From Tyto alba (Eukaryota > Chordata > Aves > Strigiformes > Tytonidae), in the NCBI RefSeq assembly GCF_018691265.1, contig NW_024881330.1, positions 20,790,886 to 20,854,885 on the forward strand: a DNA stretch of 64,000 bases. The letters are read 5' to 3'. The translations under genes were made by a program, and so were the position numbers. This document shows, one piece after another, positions 1 to 11,300 of this stretch; position 1 is the stretch's first letter; every line of letters begins with the position of its first letter. The notes beneath the pieces were generated by a model. It was given only the letters and a program-made list of their open reading frames with translations. It was not told the origin of the DNA and searched no databases.

Positions 1-890
1 TATCTAGCAATGTAAAGAGAAAGCTAGAATACAGGAAAGGGTAAAAAGTAGTTGAAAAAAGAATTTAAAAATTGGCAGCAGAAGAGGAAGCTTTTCAAAC
101 AGCTCATTTGGAGCCCAGTATTTGCTGGGAGATATTTGGTAGCCCCTCATGTTCAGGACCCAGAAACATTAAATGGTGGGTAGGGTCTGTCCCAGTACAG
201 CAAGAATGACTTGAATTAGATCATTGTCAGACTTGCAGGAAAACAATCTGCTTGTAGGGGAGGGAGACAGCCCCACTCCATCAGCGCAGGCCACCTTGCC
301 TCAACACAACCACAGTATCTGAAACACTGATCATGGCAACAGAGACAGGTCGTGCCCCTTGCACCAAGGATCGGGGAGGGTTGGAGGTTGTCCTGCATTA
401 CTCGCTCACAGCATCAGCTGGATTTGGCCATTCTGTCACTGTATTCCAACCAACTTCTGCTTTAGTGTAGTTATTCTAGAATAAGTGACACGAGACTTTG
501 ATCTTAGCTTTCGCGCTCACATGTATGGTGTACAGAAGGAAGCTTACTGGCTTAACCATTTCAATGTTAGCTTCAGAAGGAAGGGAAGTCACTTTCCAAA
601 CTGTGATTACTTGCAGTATTTGTGCTTTGGTTCTTTCCAGAATGTCTTTTTCCACCCCTGCCCCCTATCTCTGCAGTTTTTTTAATGGATTTAAAGAAAT
701 ATTAAGGGAACATGTAAAAAAAAATATGCCAAGATGTTTGACACTATCAATTAACTCGAGTCTTTGATTAACACCCAAAAATCACAGCTTTCATCACACT
801 AACATGGGGAATAGAAATGGTCCCTAAACCAGAAATATCAGACTCCCCTTGCACTAACAGGTCTTCTGTGATATTTTAAGAACTTCTAAA

Positions 891-921
<31 letters not shown>

Positions 922-1316
922 GTAAAAGTGGGGAATCAGAATAACATGTAATGAATTCAGCTACTTTAAACTTTTCTTTATAATTTAAAAAAAAATCACT
1001 AATTTTTATAATGAATTTTAATGCAGTTTTTTAGTTGTATAGAATTATCAATTTCTCTGGAAACCTCACATTTGATTTAATAATTAATATAATCTGCATA
1101 ATCACAACAGGTGCTTTGATGGGATAATATTCCCTCTTCTCATAGACAAGTTTACCAGAAAAAATAACTGGAAATCAATGTAGCCTAACAGTCCATGATG
1201 AAGACTGCAAAATTTGGACTTTTATAAGTGGCTGAGAGGAGCGTTCTCTGCCGATGAAAGTGGTAAGCTAGGAACAGCCTTCTGCCTATGCAGGAAAACT
1301 CACTTCCTCAGATTTC
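1..1316. other. AT-rich intronic sequence
   Basis: No coding exon, RNA gene or recognisable mobile element is visible. The only structured feature is a T tract near 0.9 kb. The stretch is read as OXR1 intron because the recognised OXR1 exon lies on the minus strand at 10.3 kb and the following exon was not found to its left. That placement is inference. Confidence 0.5.
893..921. repeat. Poly-T tract (29 T)
   Basis: An uninterrupted run of T is visible. No element with a matching 3' end could be recognised next to it, so it is listed as a simple repeat. Confidence 0.9.
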
Positions 1317-2390
1317 AGGCTTGAATCAGGCTGGGAAGGACCTTGGGAGTTCTGAAGTCTAATCACCTGCTCAAAGCAGGGTCACCTATGAGATCAGACC
1401 AGGTTGTTCAGGGATTTACTCTGTTGGGTCTTGAAAACCTCTCAAGATAGAGACTGCACAACCTCTCTATACATTCTGAGGCACTGCTTGACTCTCACCA
1501 TTGGAGAGTATTTCCTTATATTAAACTGCTTATATGTCAGTTTAGGCCAACTGACACTATCAGCCTGCCATCATCCTGACATGCACCACTGCAAAGAGCA
1601 TAGTACCAGATATCTTCTTGGTAGCCTCCTTGAAGATAGTGGCAGGCTGCTGTAAGGTCGCCCTGAACCTGTCCCTTCTTCAGCTCCCTCAGTCTTTCCT
1701 TGCACGGTCTCTGATCATCTTGGTGACTACTGCCTTTTGAGTTTTTCCAGCCATCAAGTAGTCCAACCACCTAGGCCATAAGGTCCCAATATGGACACAG
1801 GGATGCTCTGGAAGATGATGACCATGAGAAAACATGGTATTTGCTAAAGTAATATTTGATGGTATCTACCAGTCTTTCATCATCCACAAATCTCTTCATT
1901 TCATCCCAGAAGGCAATTAAGTTTGAAAAGCATGTTTTACCCATGGTAAAGAGATACTGGATATTACATATCACTTTCTCCTCCACTTGTCCAGAAATAG
2001 CTTCAAGGAGGATCTGCCCCACTATTTTCCTAGGGACTAAAAGTGAGGCTGAAAAGCCTACAGTTCCCTTGATAATCCTTCCTGCCCTTTTTGGAAAGGG
2101 ATGCAGCATTTGCCTTTCTCTAGTCATCATGGACTTCCCATGATCTCTGACCTTTCAGAGATGCTAGAGAGCAGCTTCAAAGTGACCTCAGCCAGCTCCT
2201 TCAGCATCCTTCCAATGTATCCCATTGGGTCCCATGAACTTCCATGGATCAAGATTTTTCTCAGGAGATCCCTGACTTAGCCCTTTCCCACTACCAGTAA
2301 TTATTGTCCTCTATGAACCCCGTTTCCAGGCTCTAAAGCTTCAGCCTTATCTGCATCTGCTGTCATTAAATTACTCAGCAATTTCAGCAG
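1317..2390 (-). mobile_element. Old CR1 LINE, minus strand, internally deleted
   Basis: Read on the minus strand, this begins inside the reverse transcriptase region of CR1 ORF2 and ends in the CR1 3' region near 1.32 kb. The part at 2.13-2.37 kb resembles the stretch before the polymerase core (ADADKAEAL, then MLKELAEV). The part at 1.79-2.13 kb resembles the core (QILLEA, GKTCFSNLIAFWDE). Near 1.70 kb the match jumps to the C-terminal region (KERLREL ... GDLTAACHYLQGGYQED). The segment that should hold the catalytic F/YADD box is missing. The 3' part contains the usual CR1 text on the plus strand (ctcaaagcagggtcacctat at about 1370). The copy is diverged, with stops and shifts, and is not functional. 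Left and right limits are approximate. Confidence 0.85.
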
Positions 2391-5300
2391 AGAAACTACA
2401 TTTTACTTGTTTGTTCTTTTACTGTTAGAAGGAAGACTTCGCTATTTCACAATACTCAAAAGACTGGTGCTTAAGGTACATTTGAGGTTAGAAATCATGT
2501 CCTTTTTTTGTTCATTTTTCACTTATACAGAAGACCTCCAATGAGAGAGAGACTGAAGGTCTCTAGGACTGAAGCCTAGAGATTACAGGTCAAATCAGTT
2601 TCTCTTTTTTTCTCCCCCAGCGATTAAAATTTTAGTATCCCAAGAGTACAAACTATTAGCTGATCTTGCAAGTTGATTAGCTTGCCTATAGAACTATAAA
2701 AGATTCAGCTTTGCCCTGATATAAAGCAAGGAAATTGTGAAATCCTGAAATACTTCTTGCCCAGAATGACTCAGCAGATGATATGATAGCAATCTATATG
2801 ATTAAAAACAAAACCAGATGCTAAGAAAAGGGACATGCTGAGATGAAAGGACATTAATGAGCATCACTCTTCTGGTGGATGCTGTCTCCATAGCTCAGAA
2901 TTCATTTGTATTCAAAGGATACACTGAGTATCTGTAAAGGACAAAAGAAGGGTAGAACATAAAAAAACTGTCTTTTAATGGCTCCAAGTTTTAAATTCTA
3001 AAAAAGTGAAAAACAAAAACATGAATAAATGCTTGCTTGTTCATCCAGAGTAGCTATGTGATCTGAATCACTAATAAAAATCTTCAGGAAAGGTGAATGA
3101 GTAAGAATTTTGCATAGTTACTGTTGCTATGAAAGCCACTTTCCTTATTATCCACACGTTCCACAAATTATTTCCCTTTGCTTATCACTCACAAACAGGT
3201 AATGAGGACCTAGGAAAATGGCCACCTCCTCTAAAAGTTTCTGAGATTGTATTTGAAGGGAAGCAGTCAGAATGATGTTCCTCAAAAAGCAGTGAGTGTT
3301 CAATAAGAAAATTTAAAATACATTGAATGGGATAGAGTCAGACTCTGCAAATGTGTTAACAGCATCTGGATCCTCTGAAAGAGTTGGAAGCTTCATCTCC
3401 CATCTGACCTTCCCTAAAAGGGAGAGGGCACCGCCCAAATTTACATCTACTGCATCAAACTCTACCGCTTATCTAAGAACTTCTAATATACCTACCTATG
3501 TTTCATGCTTTGTTAGTATTAGCAACAAACAAGAAAGGTTATTGTGCAAATAGGAGAAAAAGTGGATATTTAGGACCTACTACAGAAAGGAACCACATTC
3601 ATATCTGCAGAAGAGTAGAAGCAAATATATTCAACTGCCAAATGATAAGAAGAACCTTTCAAAGACATGTTTATAAAGAAAGTGTAGTACTCTGCAGGAA
3701 AACCTCTCTACAGTAGATACACAAATTATTATCAGATCATGTCCCCTAAAAAGAGTAAGATATTTCTAAAGCACCCCAAATAAAACCTCTCAGAGCAGGC
3801 AAGGATTTGAGCACTAATAAAGAAACAGACACAATGCCACAATGTCTGCCCTTCAAATAAGTTTTATGCTTATTTTAGAGAAGGCAAGAGGAAACTCCCT
3901 AAGTAATACCAAGTAGTCCCGTGAGATAAACACCATAAGATTTTCAGCTTGATTGGAAATAAGCACATATTTTCAGGTGCAATGATGCTCTCCTTTTCCA
4001 GTTTTGAGTCCAACAGCAGATTCAATATGATGTCTGACCAAAGGTGCTCTCACATCAGCTCTCCAAAATGGCTCAGCTGGTCCATGAGTGACAAAGCTCC
4101 ATCAGAATAAGAGATTTCTGACACATGAAATCACCACTTGAACTGATGTTAGTCCTCATAACTATTTTGTATTAGAAGATAGTGTGACACCATATAAATT
4201 TAGTAATAAATGTGAATGAATTCACACTTAATCTGGTAGTTCTGACATATTTTAAAACAAGGAATAATTTTATGCAAGCAGCCTGGAATGGATGTAAAGA
4301 GAAAGAAAGTCAATCTACTGCACATATAAGCACTATGGAATTTATTTATGCCTCCAAAACACTGTAAAAGTCCTGACTTAAATGGACTCATTTGAAAGCA
4401 TATAGCACAAGGGTTAGGTGTAGTTTTATACACTGAATAGTAGTTGATCAGTTTTATTTAGTTGTCCCTTTCATAACAGGAAGAGCAGATTATGACTTAC
4501 TGATCACATGAAAAAAATATTTTGTTTTAGGTTTCCCCATAAAATCTTTTCTATTATACTCTCTATCACTCTATAAACACTGTTACACTGTTTTGTGCAT
4601 TAATAATAAATCTTGTGACCAGTCATTACTTACATTTTGATGCCATTAAATTATTTGGAAGATCCATCTTCTTTTCACAATAATACATATTGAAGTACTA
4701 AGATCTCACCTAAATTTAAAGTGACTATCCACTGAAAGTTCCTCTCTTACAAACAGTATCAGGAGTCCACAAGAAAGTCTGTCTTTTCCTATTTATCACT
4801 TTGGCATTAGCTACTAGACACTTGTTTTGGAAACTTAGTCAATTAATACGTATTTATTCAGAGTTGCTTATCCCAAAAGCTTCATTTACCTTCCACACTG
4901 ATTTTATATCAGTTAATTCCACTACTCTGAATAGGTAACATGTCAATATTTAAGGAATATACAAGTGTAGAGTACTAATATGGCCAGGTCAAACTAGCAG
5001 AAAATATTTTCTCTATTAAGATTTCTGCTGACCTCATCTGCAAGAGAGATTGGAGAAGAAAAGGGCTTGTTCCTAATTTTTTTTTTTTTTTTGTTACTCC
5101 TGGAACATGAAATAAATTTTTAAAAAATTAACTACTAGAGTGAAAGGAACTTTGGCAATTAGTATTGTCCTCCTGCTGTATGATACGTACACATATACAT
5201 ACTCATTCATTCTGCCTAAACTACTAAGTATGTGTAGCCGTAGCAGCAATATCTTCCACTGAGGAAAGAGACTATACCAACAATAGATGCCTCCTGAGAC

Positions 5301-8234
5301 AGTTGACAGTTGTCTTCTAAATTAAATAAGCAGTGCTAGCAGAAGCCTGTACACCAATGTTTGCACAAAGGCTTTTATCAAAAGATGTAATCAAAATTGC
5401 TGCATTCCTCCTCTCCCCACTGTACTCTAACAATATTTTCTAGTATGAACTATTGTCCTGCTTCATTATTTCTTTTGGCTGATTCCTATAATAATGAAAA
5501 TATTTTTATGCAACCATCTTATTTTTAAATAATGTATTTACTCTATACCAGTGCTGCAGTTTTATTTTAATGGCAAATAGAACAAAAGAAGGGCTTTTAT
5601 GTATACAAAACCAGGGCTACTGGGTAGATGGATACCTGTAAGAGCATATACCCAGTAGACTCTAAGCACGATACATGAGGCCTTCATGGCTTAATGAGAA
5701 CCAGAGTATACACTTCAAGTGCATGTCATTATAGGGTAACCATATTAGCTACTTCAGTCACCTTAATAAATTGCTAAACATGTATCCTGAGGCATCATGC
5801 CATGAGGTGTGGTCCTACAACCCTTCATCTGGGCCCTACAGGCAGCACAGCTGTGATGCTGCACCTGAGCTAACTGCAAGCCCACTAACAAGAGCTATGT
5901 GTAGCCTGGACATGGCATTAAGCTGATACAGCCTTACTGTTTTGAATTCAGGTTACCCATATAATTCTCCATTGTATAATATTCCAGCCCACTTTTTGGA
6001 GTGCTGAAGACCCAGATACTTTATTTTTCAAGGGAGTTGCTCAACAATAAGCTCTTCAGAAATAAGTGGCCTGAATTTTTAAGTGCCTGAAGCATCTAAA
6101 AAGTCTAATTTTAGGTTTTTATTTTTAAGTGTCTTGGGTGCTGTTTCTGGAGTTCTCCAAAAAACTTAATCCAACCCACCATGCAGACTGTTTTTCCTAC
6201 ACTCGCCTTATTAATCTAGGAACTCCCACTCAATTTCTTCACACCAGTTCATCACTGGAGGTGCAGGAGCCTTCCTGACTGATGAGCCTGCCAGATGGAA
6301 GAGTTATTTCTCCCCCTTACTGACTCTCCATTTTCTGTTTCCTTTCATCTGAGCACACAACTTGTTCCGCACTGCCTATTTCTCTCAGTTCTTCTCTCTC
6401 TTACCTACTTTTCCTCTGTTTTTCAGAAGTGCAACTAAACTCATTAAGTTTGGGAAGCATCTGAGATGTAGTCTGTGGGAAAGATGAAATACAAAATAAG
6501 TATCTTGTGGATAGCTCTCTAAAGTATGAGCAGTGCTGATGAAATTTTAAAATCTCTTGGAATTACTAGGATTTTCCTTCCTCATTACACATTCAACTTC
6601 AGAAGGCCTGAGGTAAATTTGTGTACACATAACGTGACACAAAAAACTAAAAAATATTCTGATGCTACAGAGGATTCAGGAACACAGTCTGTTAGACAAT
6701 TGCCTGTACCTGCTCACAGTAGCTACAAGCATACACAAGCTGCTACAATTTCTTCTGCAAAGCATGTGTGTGCAAGGTAAATACCCATGTCTCTGAGTCT
6801 GCAAAGCAGACTGAGATCCATATAAAGATCTTTGAAGTGCTTTCTGCCTAGCTAACTAAAAAAACACGTATTTTTAAAATAATATTGATTTTACTCTTTC
6901 CATGAGTTTATAAAGTAAAGCCAGTTACACATTTCTTTATACATAATTTTAAGATGCATGGCTATGCAAAAAAATGGTCAGCCATTAACAAACCTGGCTA
7001 GGCCTTAAAGTTAAGTTTCAATAGGCAATGTGATGCTGACATTTACATTTTAAAATAATAAAAACTGTTTATATGTACATGTCTAAATATAGGTGCCACA
7101 CTTGTATATATCCAGATTTGAATCAGTTCTCATAAAGTACTCTGAAGATCATAATTACTGAAAATAAGTTGTTAAGGAAAACAAGAGCAACACAAAACAC
7201 AACTGGCATTTGTTTGCTCAAGCTCCATTAGTCACTACCATAAACACTGTCATTTGACAATTTGGTCTGAGGTTAACGTAACAGAATACTAATTTTAAAA
7301 CAAAAGCAGCAAAGCCAGCTGAGAGCACTAGTTTTCTAACACATCTTCTTAATCTATCACAGTAATGACTGGTTCATGTTGCTCAATCCTGGACACAGAT
7401 TGGTTTTAGTAGAGAACAACAGTGCAAACAAGGGCAAAACAAGGTAAAACCCTATGTAATTGTATTAGGTTGGCAACAGGTCTAATGTGCTTACTTAAGC
7501 TATTTAACAGCGAACTGTACACAAAAGATCACTAGAACCTGATATTTTTCTATTTTAGAGTTCTAGCCCATTGCAGGTGTGTCAGTACATTAATCCTCAG
7601 AAAGTAGCAAACTATTTGATTAGACTTTGACTGTTAGTAATAGTTTTTGAGACAAGTAATAGAAAATTACTTTTAAATCAAGGGGGTGATAGAGTTCAAA
7701 ACTTAAAGTATGATGAAGTTGGTGGGAGCTCTAAGATGATTATTATTTCTCTCAGGTCATCAAAGCCATAGACTCAGTATCAGAACAACTCGGCCACTAC
7801 AGTAAACATGTTCATCTGGTATCAATACTGTGCTGTCCAAGATTAAACTTTTCATTTTCACAATATTCAGGAACGTGTACCATTAAACATTTGTGAAGAT
7901 ACAGAGAAACTCTTGTTTCTTCAATTTGCCTGTCAACAAAATTCAGACATTGTGTAGTATTCAGTAATACTGGCTCTAGCAACTAATTCCTTATGATTTA
8001 GGTAAGTCATACGGACAAGGCTGTATGCATAAGAACATAAAACCAATACATTTCCCATAGCCGGTCAGTCCAGCCAGGCCATCTCACCCACTACTCTGTA
8101 CAAAGATAACAGAAGATTGTATTTAAGAAAAATATGTAAGCTTGGCCACTTTCTGTGGTCTGTTCCCCTCACACTTCCCCAGGGTCTACAACTGTTGTTC
8201 ACAAACATTAGCATCTACTTATGGGCAAGTTGCC
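2391..8234. other. AT-rich intronic sequence, no gene seen
   Basis: No supported exon, RNA gene or clear transposon was seen. There is an 18-bp T tract near 5.08 kb. A stretch near 6.0-6.2 kb vaguely resembles an ancient amniote repeat containing short 'aagtgcctga'-type text, but it is too diverged to call. The region is consistent with a long OXR1 intron on the minus strand. Confidence 0.5.
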
Positions 8235-8425
8235 CATGAATGCTGTCCATGTTCCAGCACAATACGCAGAAAGGCTGTGGAGCATCCACCCCTGGAGGTT
8301 GTCAAGACTCAGCAAGAAAAAGCTTTGGCTGTTCTGATTTAGTGTTGGCTGAAGTCCCACTTCAAACAGGACACTAGACTATATGACCTTCAGAGGTCTT
8401 TTCCAGTCAACAAGTCTGTCAAAAC
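8235..8425 (+). mobile_element. CR1 LINE 3' fragment, plus strand
   Basis: The plus strand reads in the sense direction of a CR1 3' end: aggctgtggagcatccaccc, then a cctggaggttgtcaagac block, then 'ggacactagactatatgacc' and 'cagaggtcttttccagtc'. These match the well-known order of the CR1 tail in birds. The copy is old and 5' truncated, and its terminal 8-bp units are eroded. It is the only CR1 piece seen on the plus strand, antisense to OXR1. An 'aagaacataa' block at 8.03-8.10 kb may be part of the same or another old repeat. Confidence 0.75.
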
Positions 8426-10273
8426 AAGTGCTGCACAATATTCAGAAAATTAATCATATGTATGAACAACATTCTGTTATTCCAGCACAGAGGCTAGATC
8501 CTGAGCAACTGGGGCTCAGACCTTGTGATCACTAGAAGCACTAACATTGATGAAGTCCACATTATAAGGATTTTGTAAAGGTTCCCAAAAGAAAATGCAG
8601 TTGAGTCAAATTTAACAAGTAGATAAATGCAAACCTGAGTCTGTGCTTCCATACACAGACTGTATTTTGGGTGATCACAGAAGAGCATTCAACTATGGTC
8701 AATTAACCAATAATATTTTAAAATCCTGAGTTAGATTAAGAACTAATTTTGATGATATGATAGATTTTTACTTTCATTGTTACACTTATGCAAAACTCCC
8801 CCATTCCATCCCCTGCTTTAGGTATGAAGCAATCTTGATACCTTTAAGATTATTTGGAGGAAGGAACAGAAAGAAAGCCACAGAGCGATATTTCTTAGAG
8901 AATACACTTTAAAGTAAAAAAGCCACTGAAGTGCAATGATTTAACTATGCTTTGTCAGAAAATGTGTTCTATACTTAAGTATAAAGTATTTATTTTAGGG
9001 TGCTATTCTCACACATGATGCAATAGAATCTTCTTTAAAGGATTATACAATTTAAGATTTTTAAACTAAAAATTTAGATGTATTGTCCAAGATGATAATG
9101 AACCCATCAATGCCTTCACTTTGTCTCATTTTTATTTATTTTGGGGTAGACGGGATTGAATAATAATTGAAACTTCTATGAGTTTTCAGAAGGCAGTTGT
9201 GCAGCCCTATTTAAATGCAGGGCATCAAAAAATGTGAACACATGCAATCATTCACCATTTAAAATACAGCCTTCATTATTAAAATGTGTGGATAGCTAAT
9301 GCAGTTTCCTTCTTTAAAAACAACATAACTTACAATGACAGCCAACTTCAAGGGTTCAGACATAACACAATGAAAGATGTTTAAGGCAATACATTTTTCT
9401 TTACCTTTTAGACAAGATAAAGACAGAAAAATAGTTACCTTGGAACAGAAGAAACAATCATATTATACTGAAATAATTCAACAGCACACAAACCCACAAT
9501 TAACATATATAACTACTTAAATCTACTGACATTTTGTCTCTTCAAAGCACAGCATTAGCATCCATCCCTCTTGTTTGTACCATTCCCATAAGCACATCTG
9601 CCTCTCACAAGCACTAGTGAACCTAGCACAAACACTACAAGGCCACTCTCCACTCAGTTTTAAACAGGTGAGAAGCAAAATGATGCCAAAGGAATCAGTC
9701 AGGCCCAGTCCCGAAATGATTTATGGGGAAGTAAGTTATGAAGCATCTTCCAGGGTGCCCAAGATGGTTTTACAAGAATCATGTGGATGCTGAAATCCCA
9801 GAAGAATATCCAGAAAACAAAAACAGTCAGAGAAAGATACCCAGAAACACCTCTAATTAATCCTTCACACACAGCAGGCCTCCTCCCTCTCTAAACTGGA
9901 AATCCTTTCTACCCAGGAGCCTTCTAAACAATCTCTGTCAAACTCTGATGAAATCTATTGACAAAGTCAATTATGTTCTTCCTATACCCTTGCTCCCAAA
10001 ACTGCTTTTATGCTTTCTTCAATACTTGTTCTTCAGAAAAAAAAAAGGCAGAAGAAAGGATTCTTGTAAACAGTGCAAGATAAATAAAGCAAGTTATTCA
10101 TCACGGTAGTTTAACATCAGCATTAAGATGTGAGATCTTAATACTCGCTGTGGATATTTGCAATCTTAGTAGCCAACTGCAATTAACCAAAAGAAAAAAA
10201 AAAACACAAATAAACAGGAAGAACTTGCCTTTTCAATATGTATATTTGATTTTTTCTGTGAAAGAAAACTCAC
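8426..10273. other. Intron following the OXR1 exon
   Basis: On the minus strand this begins with the splice donor gtgagt immediately after the OXR1 exon. No further coding exon or mobile element was recognised. The OXR1 exon that should follow, starting with the DTGQKKTLDKKDG-like segment, is not found anywhere from here to position 1. Confidence 0.7.
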
Positions 10274-10470
10274 CAATGGTGTAATATCTTTTCAACTCAC
10301 TCCTCCGTGGATTGCGCCTTTGAGTGTTTGCGGTGTTGTTCTGTTCCTCCTCAGAACTCGCTGTCTTAGTGGCAAGCAAAGATTTACTGGGATAAGGTGT
10401 CTGAGCTTCAGCTGCCACTGGGTTGCATCCTGGCGCACCAATATCCACCGACTGGGACTTTTTCTTTAAT
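10274..10470 (-). CDS. OXR1: OXR1 coding exon (N-terminal region)
   Basis: This internal exon belongs to oxidation resistance 1, a TLDc-family protein involved in protection against oxidative stress. Read on the minus strand it is 197 nt long: one base completing a codon, 65 full codons, then one base. It encodes LKKKSQSVDIGAPGCNP at the start and RRSELKRYYTI at the end. Vertebrate OXR1 has LKKKSQSVDI and RRSELKRFYTI in the same order, with an acidic EEEQNN segment and NTQ between them; both are present here. The acceptor is ttgcctttag and the donor gtgagt. The trailing G fits the aspartate codon that starts the next OXR1 segment (DTGQKK). The paralogue NCOA7 shares the RR-ELKRYY part but not SQSVDI. 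The middle (AAEAQTPYPSKSLLATKTAS) differs from mammals. The first base requires an upstream exon ending in two codon bases. Confidence 0.92.
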
Positions 10471-11059
10471 CTAAAGGCAATTTAAGGCAGTAAGGTATTA
10501 CTAATCATTCTATACCTAGATCATGTATAGATTAAGAGCAATATATTAATTGCACAACAATTTGTGCATGTCGCAGAAGAACACAGAGCATCAGTGATAA
10601 ATTAGGCCTTGTATTAATTTCTACTTTCAGCTCCTGCTAAATCAGTTACAGCACTTCCATCTCACGTCACTACAAATGGTAAAGTGCCCTCAGATCAGCC
10701 TGCTGAGCTACTTGAAGGATCAGTCCCTAATCTATTTCATAGAAGATGAGCTGCCAATAATTAACCTATCATTAAGTTGCCTGGCTTAAGTTTGCAGAGG
10801 AGGAGAATACAAAGAAATTAAATCATTTGCACAAAGTTGATGAAAGCCCCAAGAGAAAAGAATTGACTTATAATCTTCTGAATTTAGATGTAGCTCTACA
10901 ACTGCATTTCTCATTCTGCAGTAGTTTTAACATGCTGTTTCTCACCGAAACTCAAGAATCCCACTAACCCCAGGTACCATTTTGTTCACTGCAACAGTGG
11001 TGGACAGAGGAAAATAATTTCTCTGTCCTGCAGCAGAAATCAGCGTTATTCAACTCGTT
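10471..11059. other. Intron upstream of the OXR1 exon
   Basis: On the minus strand this ends with a polypyrimidine-poor but acceptable acceptor before the OXR1 exon. No other feature is visible. A patch near 10.8 kb is faintly MIR-like but is not called. Confidence 0.6.
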
Positions 11060-11300
11060 ATTGGTATCCAGGTAGAGTACGACTTATTAGCCACTATCTT
11101 CTGAGCCTGAACATCCAACCAGATTTTTACCTATCTAGTTGTCCATACATCCATACATAACTTCATAACTTGGGTACAAGTATATTGTGAGAAACAGTGT
11201 CAAAAGCCTTGCTAAAATCAAGGCAAATGACATTATCAGTCTCCGTTCCTCCCCAAGTCCAGTAATTTTATCAGAGTTCTGCAGAAGACTTAGAAAAACT
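11060..11300 (-). mobile_element. CR1 LINE fragment, reverse transcriptase region
   Basis: The minus strand contains the CR1 polymerase text ICLDFSKAFDTVSHNIL, followed by a badly decayed continuation with several stops. This matches the known CR1 stretch DFCKAFDTVPHDIL in the middle of the reverse transcriptase. Neither the 3' end nor the 5' part is present, so this is an isolated internal scrap. Limits are approximate. Confidence 0.8.

Noticed and set aside
6010..6170. Possible ancient amniote repeat
   Set aside because: Only short fragments resemble known text; too diverged to name.
8025..8140. Block resembling an old reptile/bird repeat starting aagaacataa
   Set aside because: The match is from memory and weak. 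It may simply belong to the adjacent CR1 fragment.
1..10273. Next OXR1 exon (LysM-region start)
   Set aside because: Looked for on the minus strand by its expected DTGQKKTLDKKDG text and not found; it must lie beyond the left edge.
10780..10870. MIR-like patch
   Set aside because: Similarity to the MIR core is too slight without an alignment.
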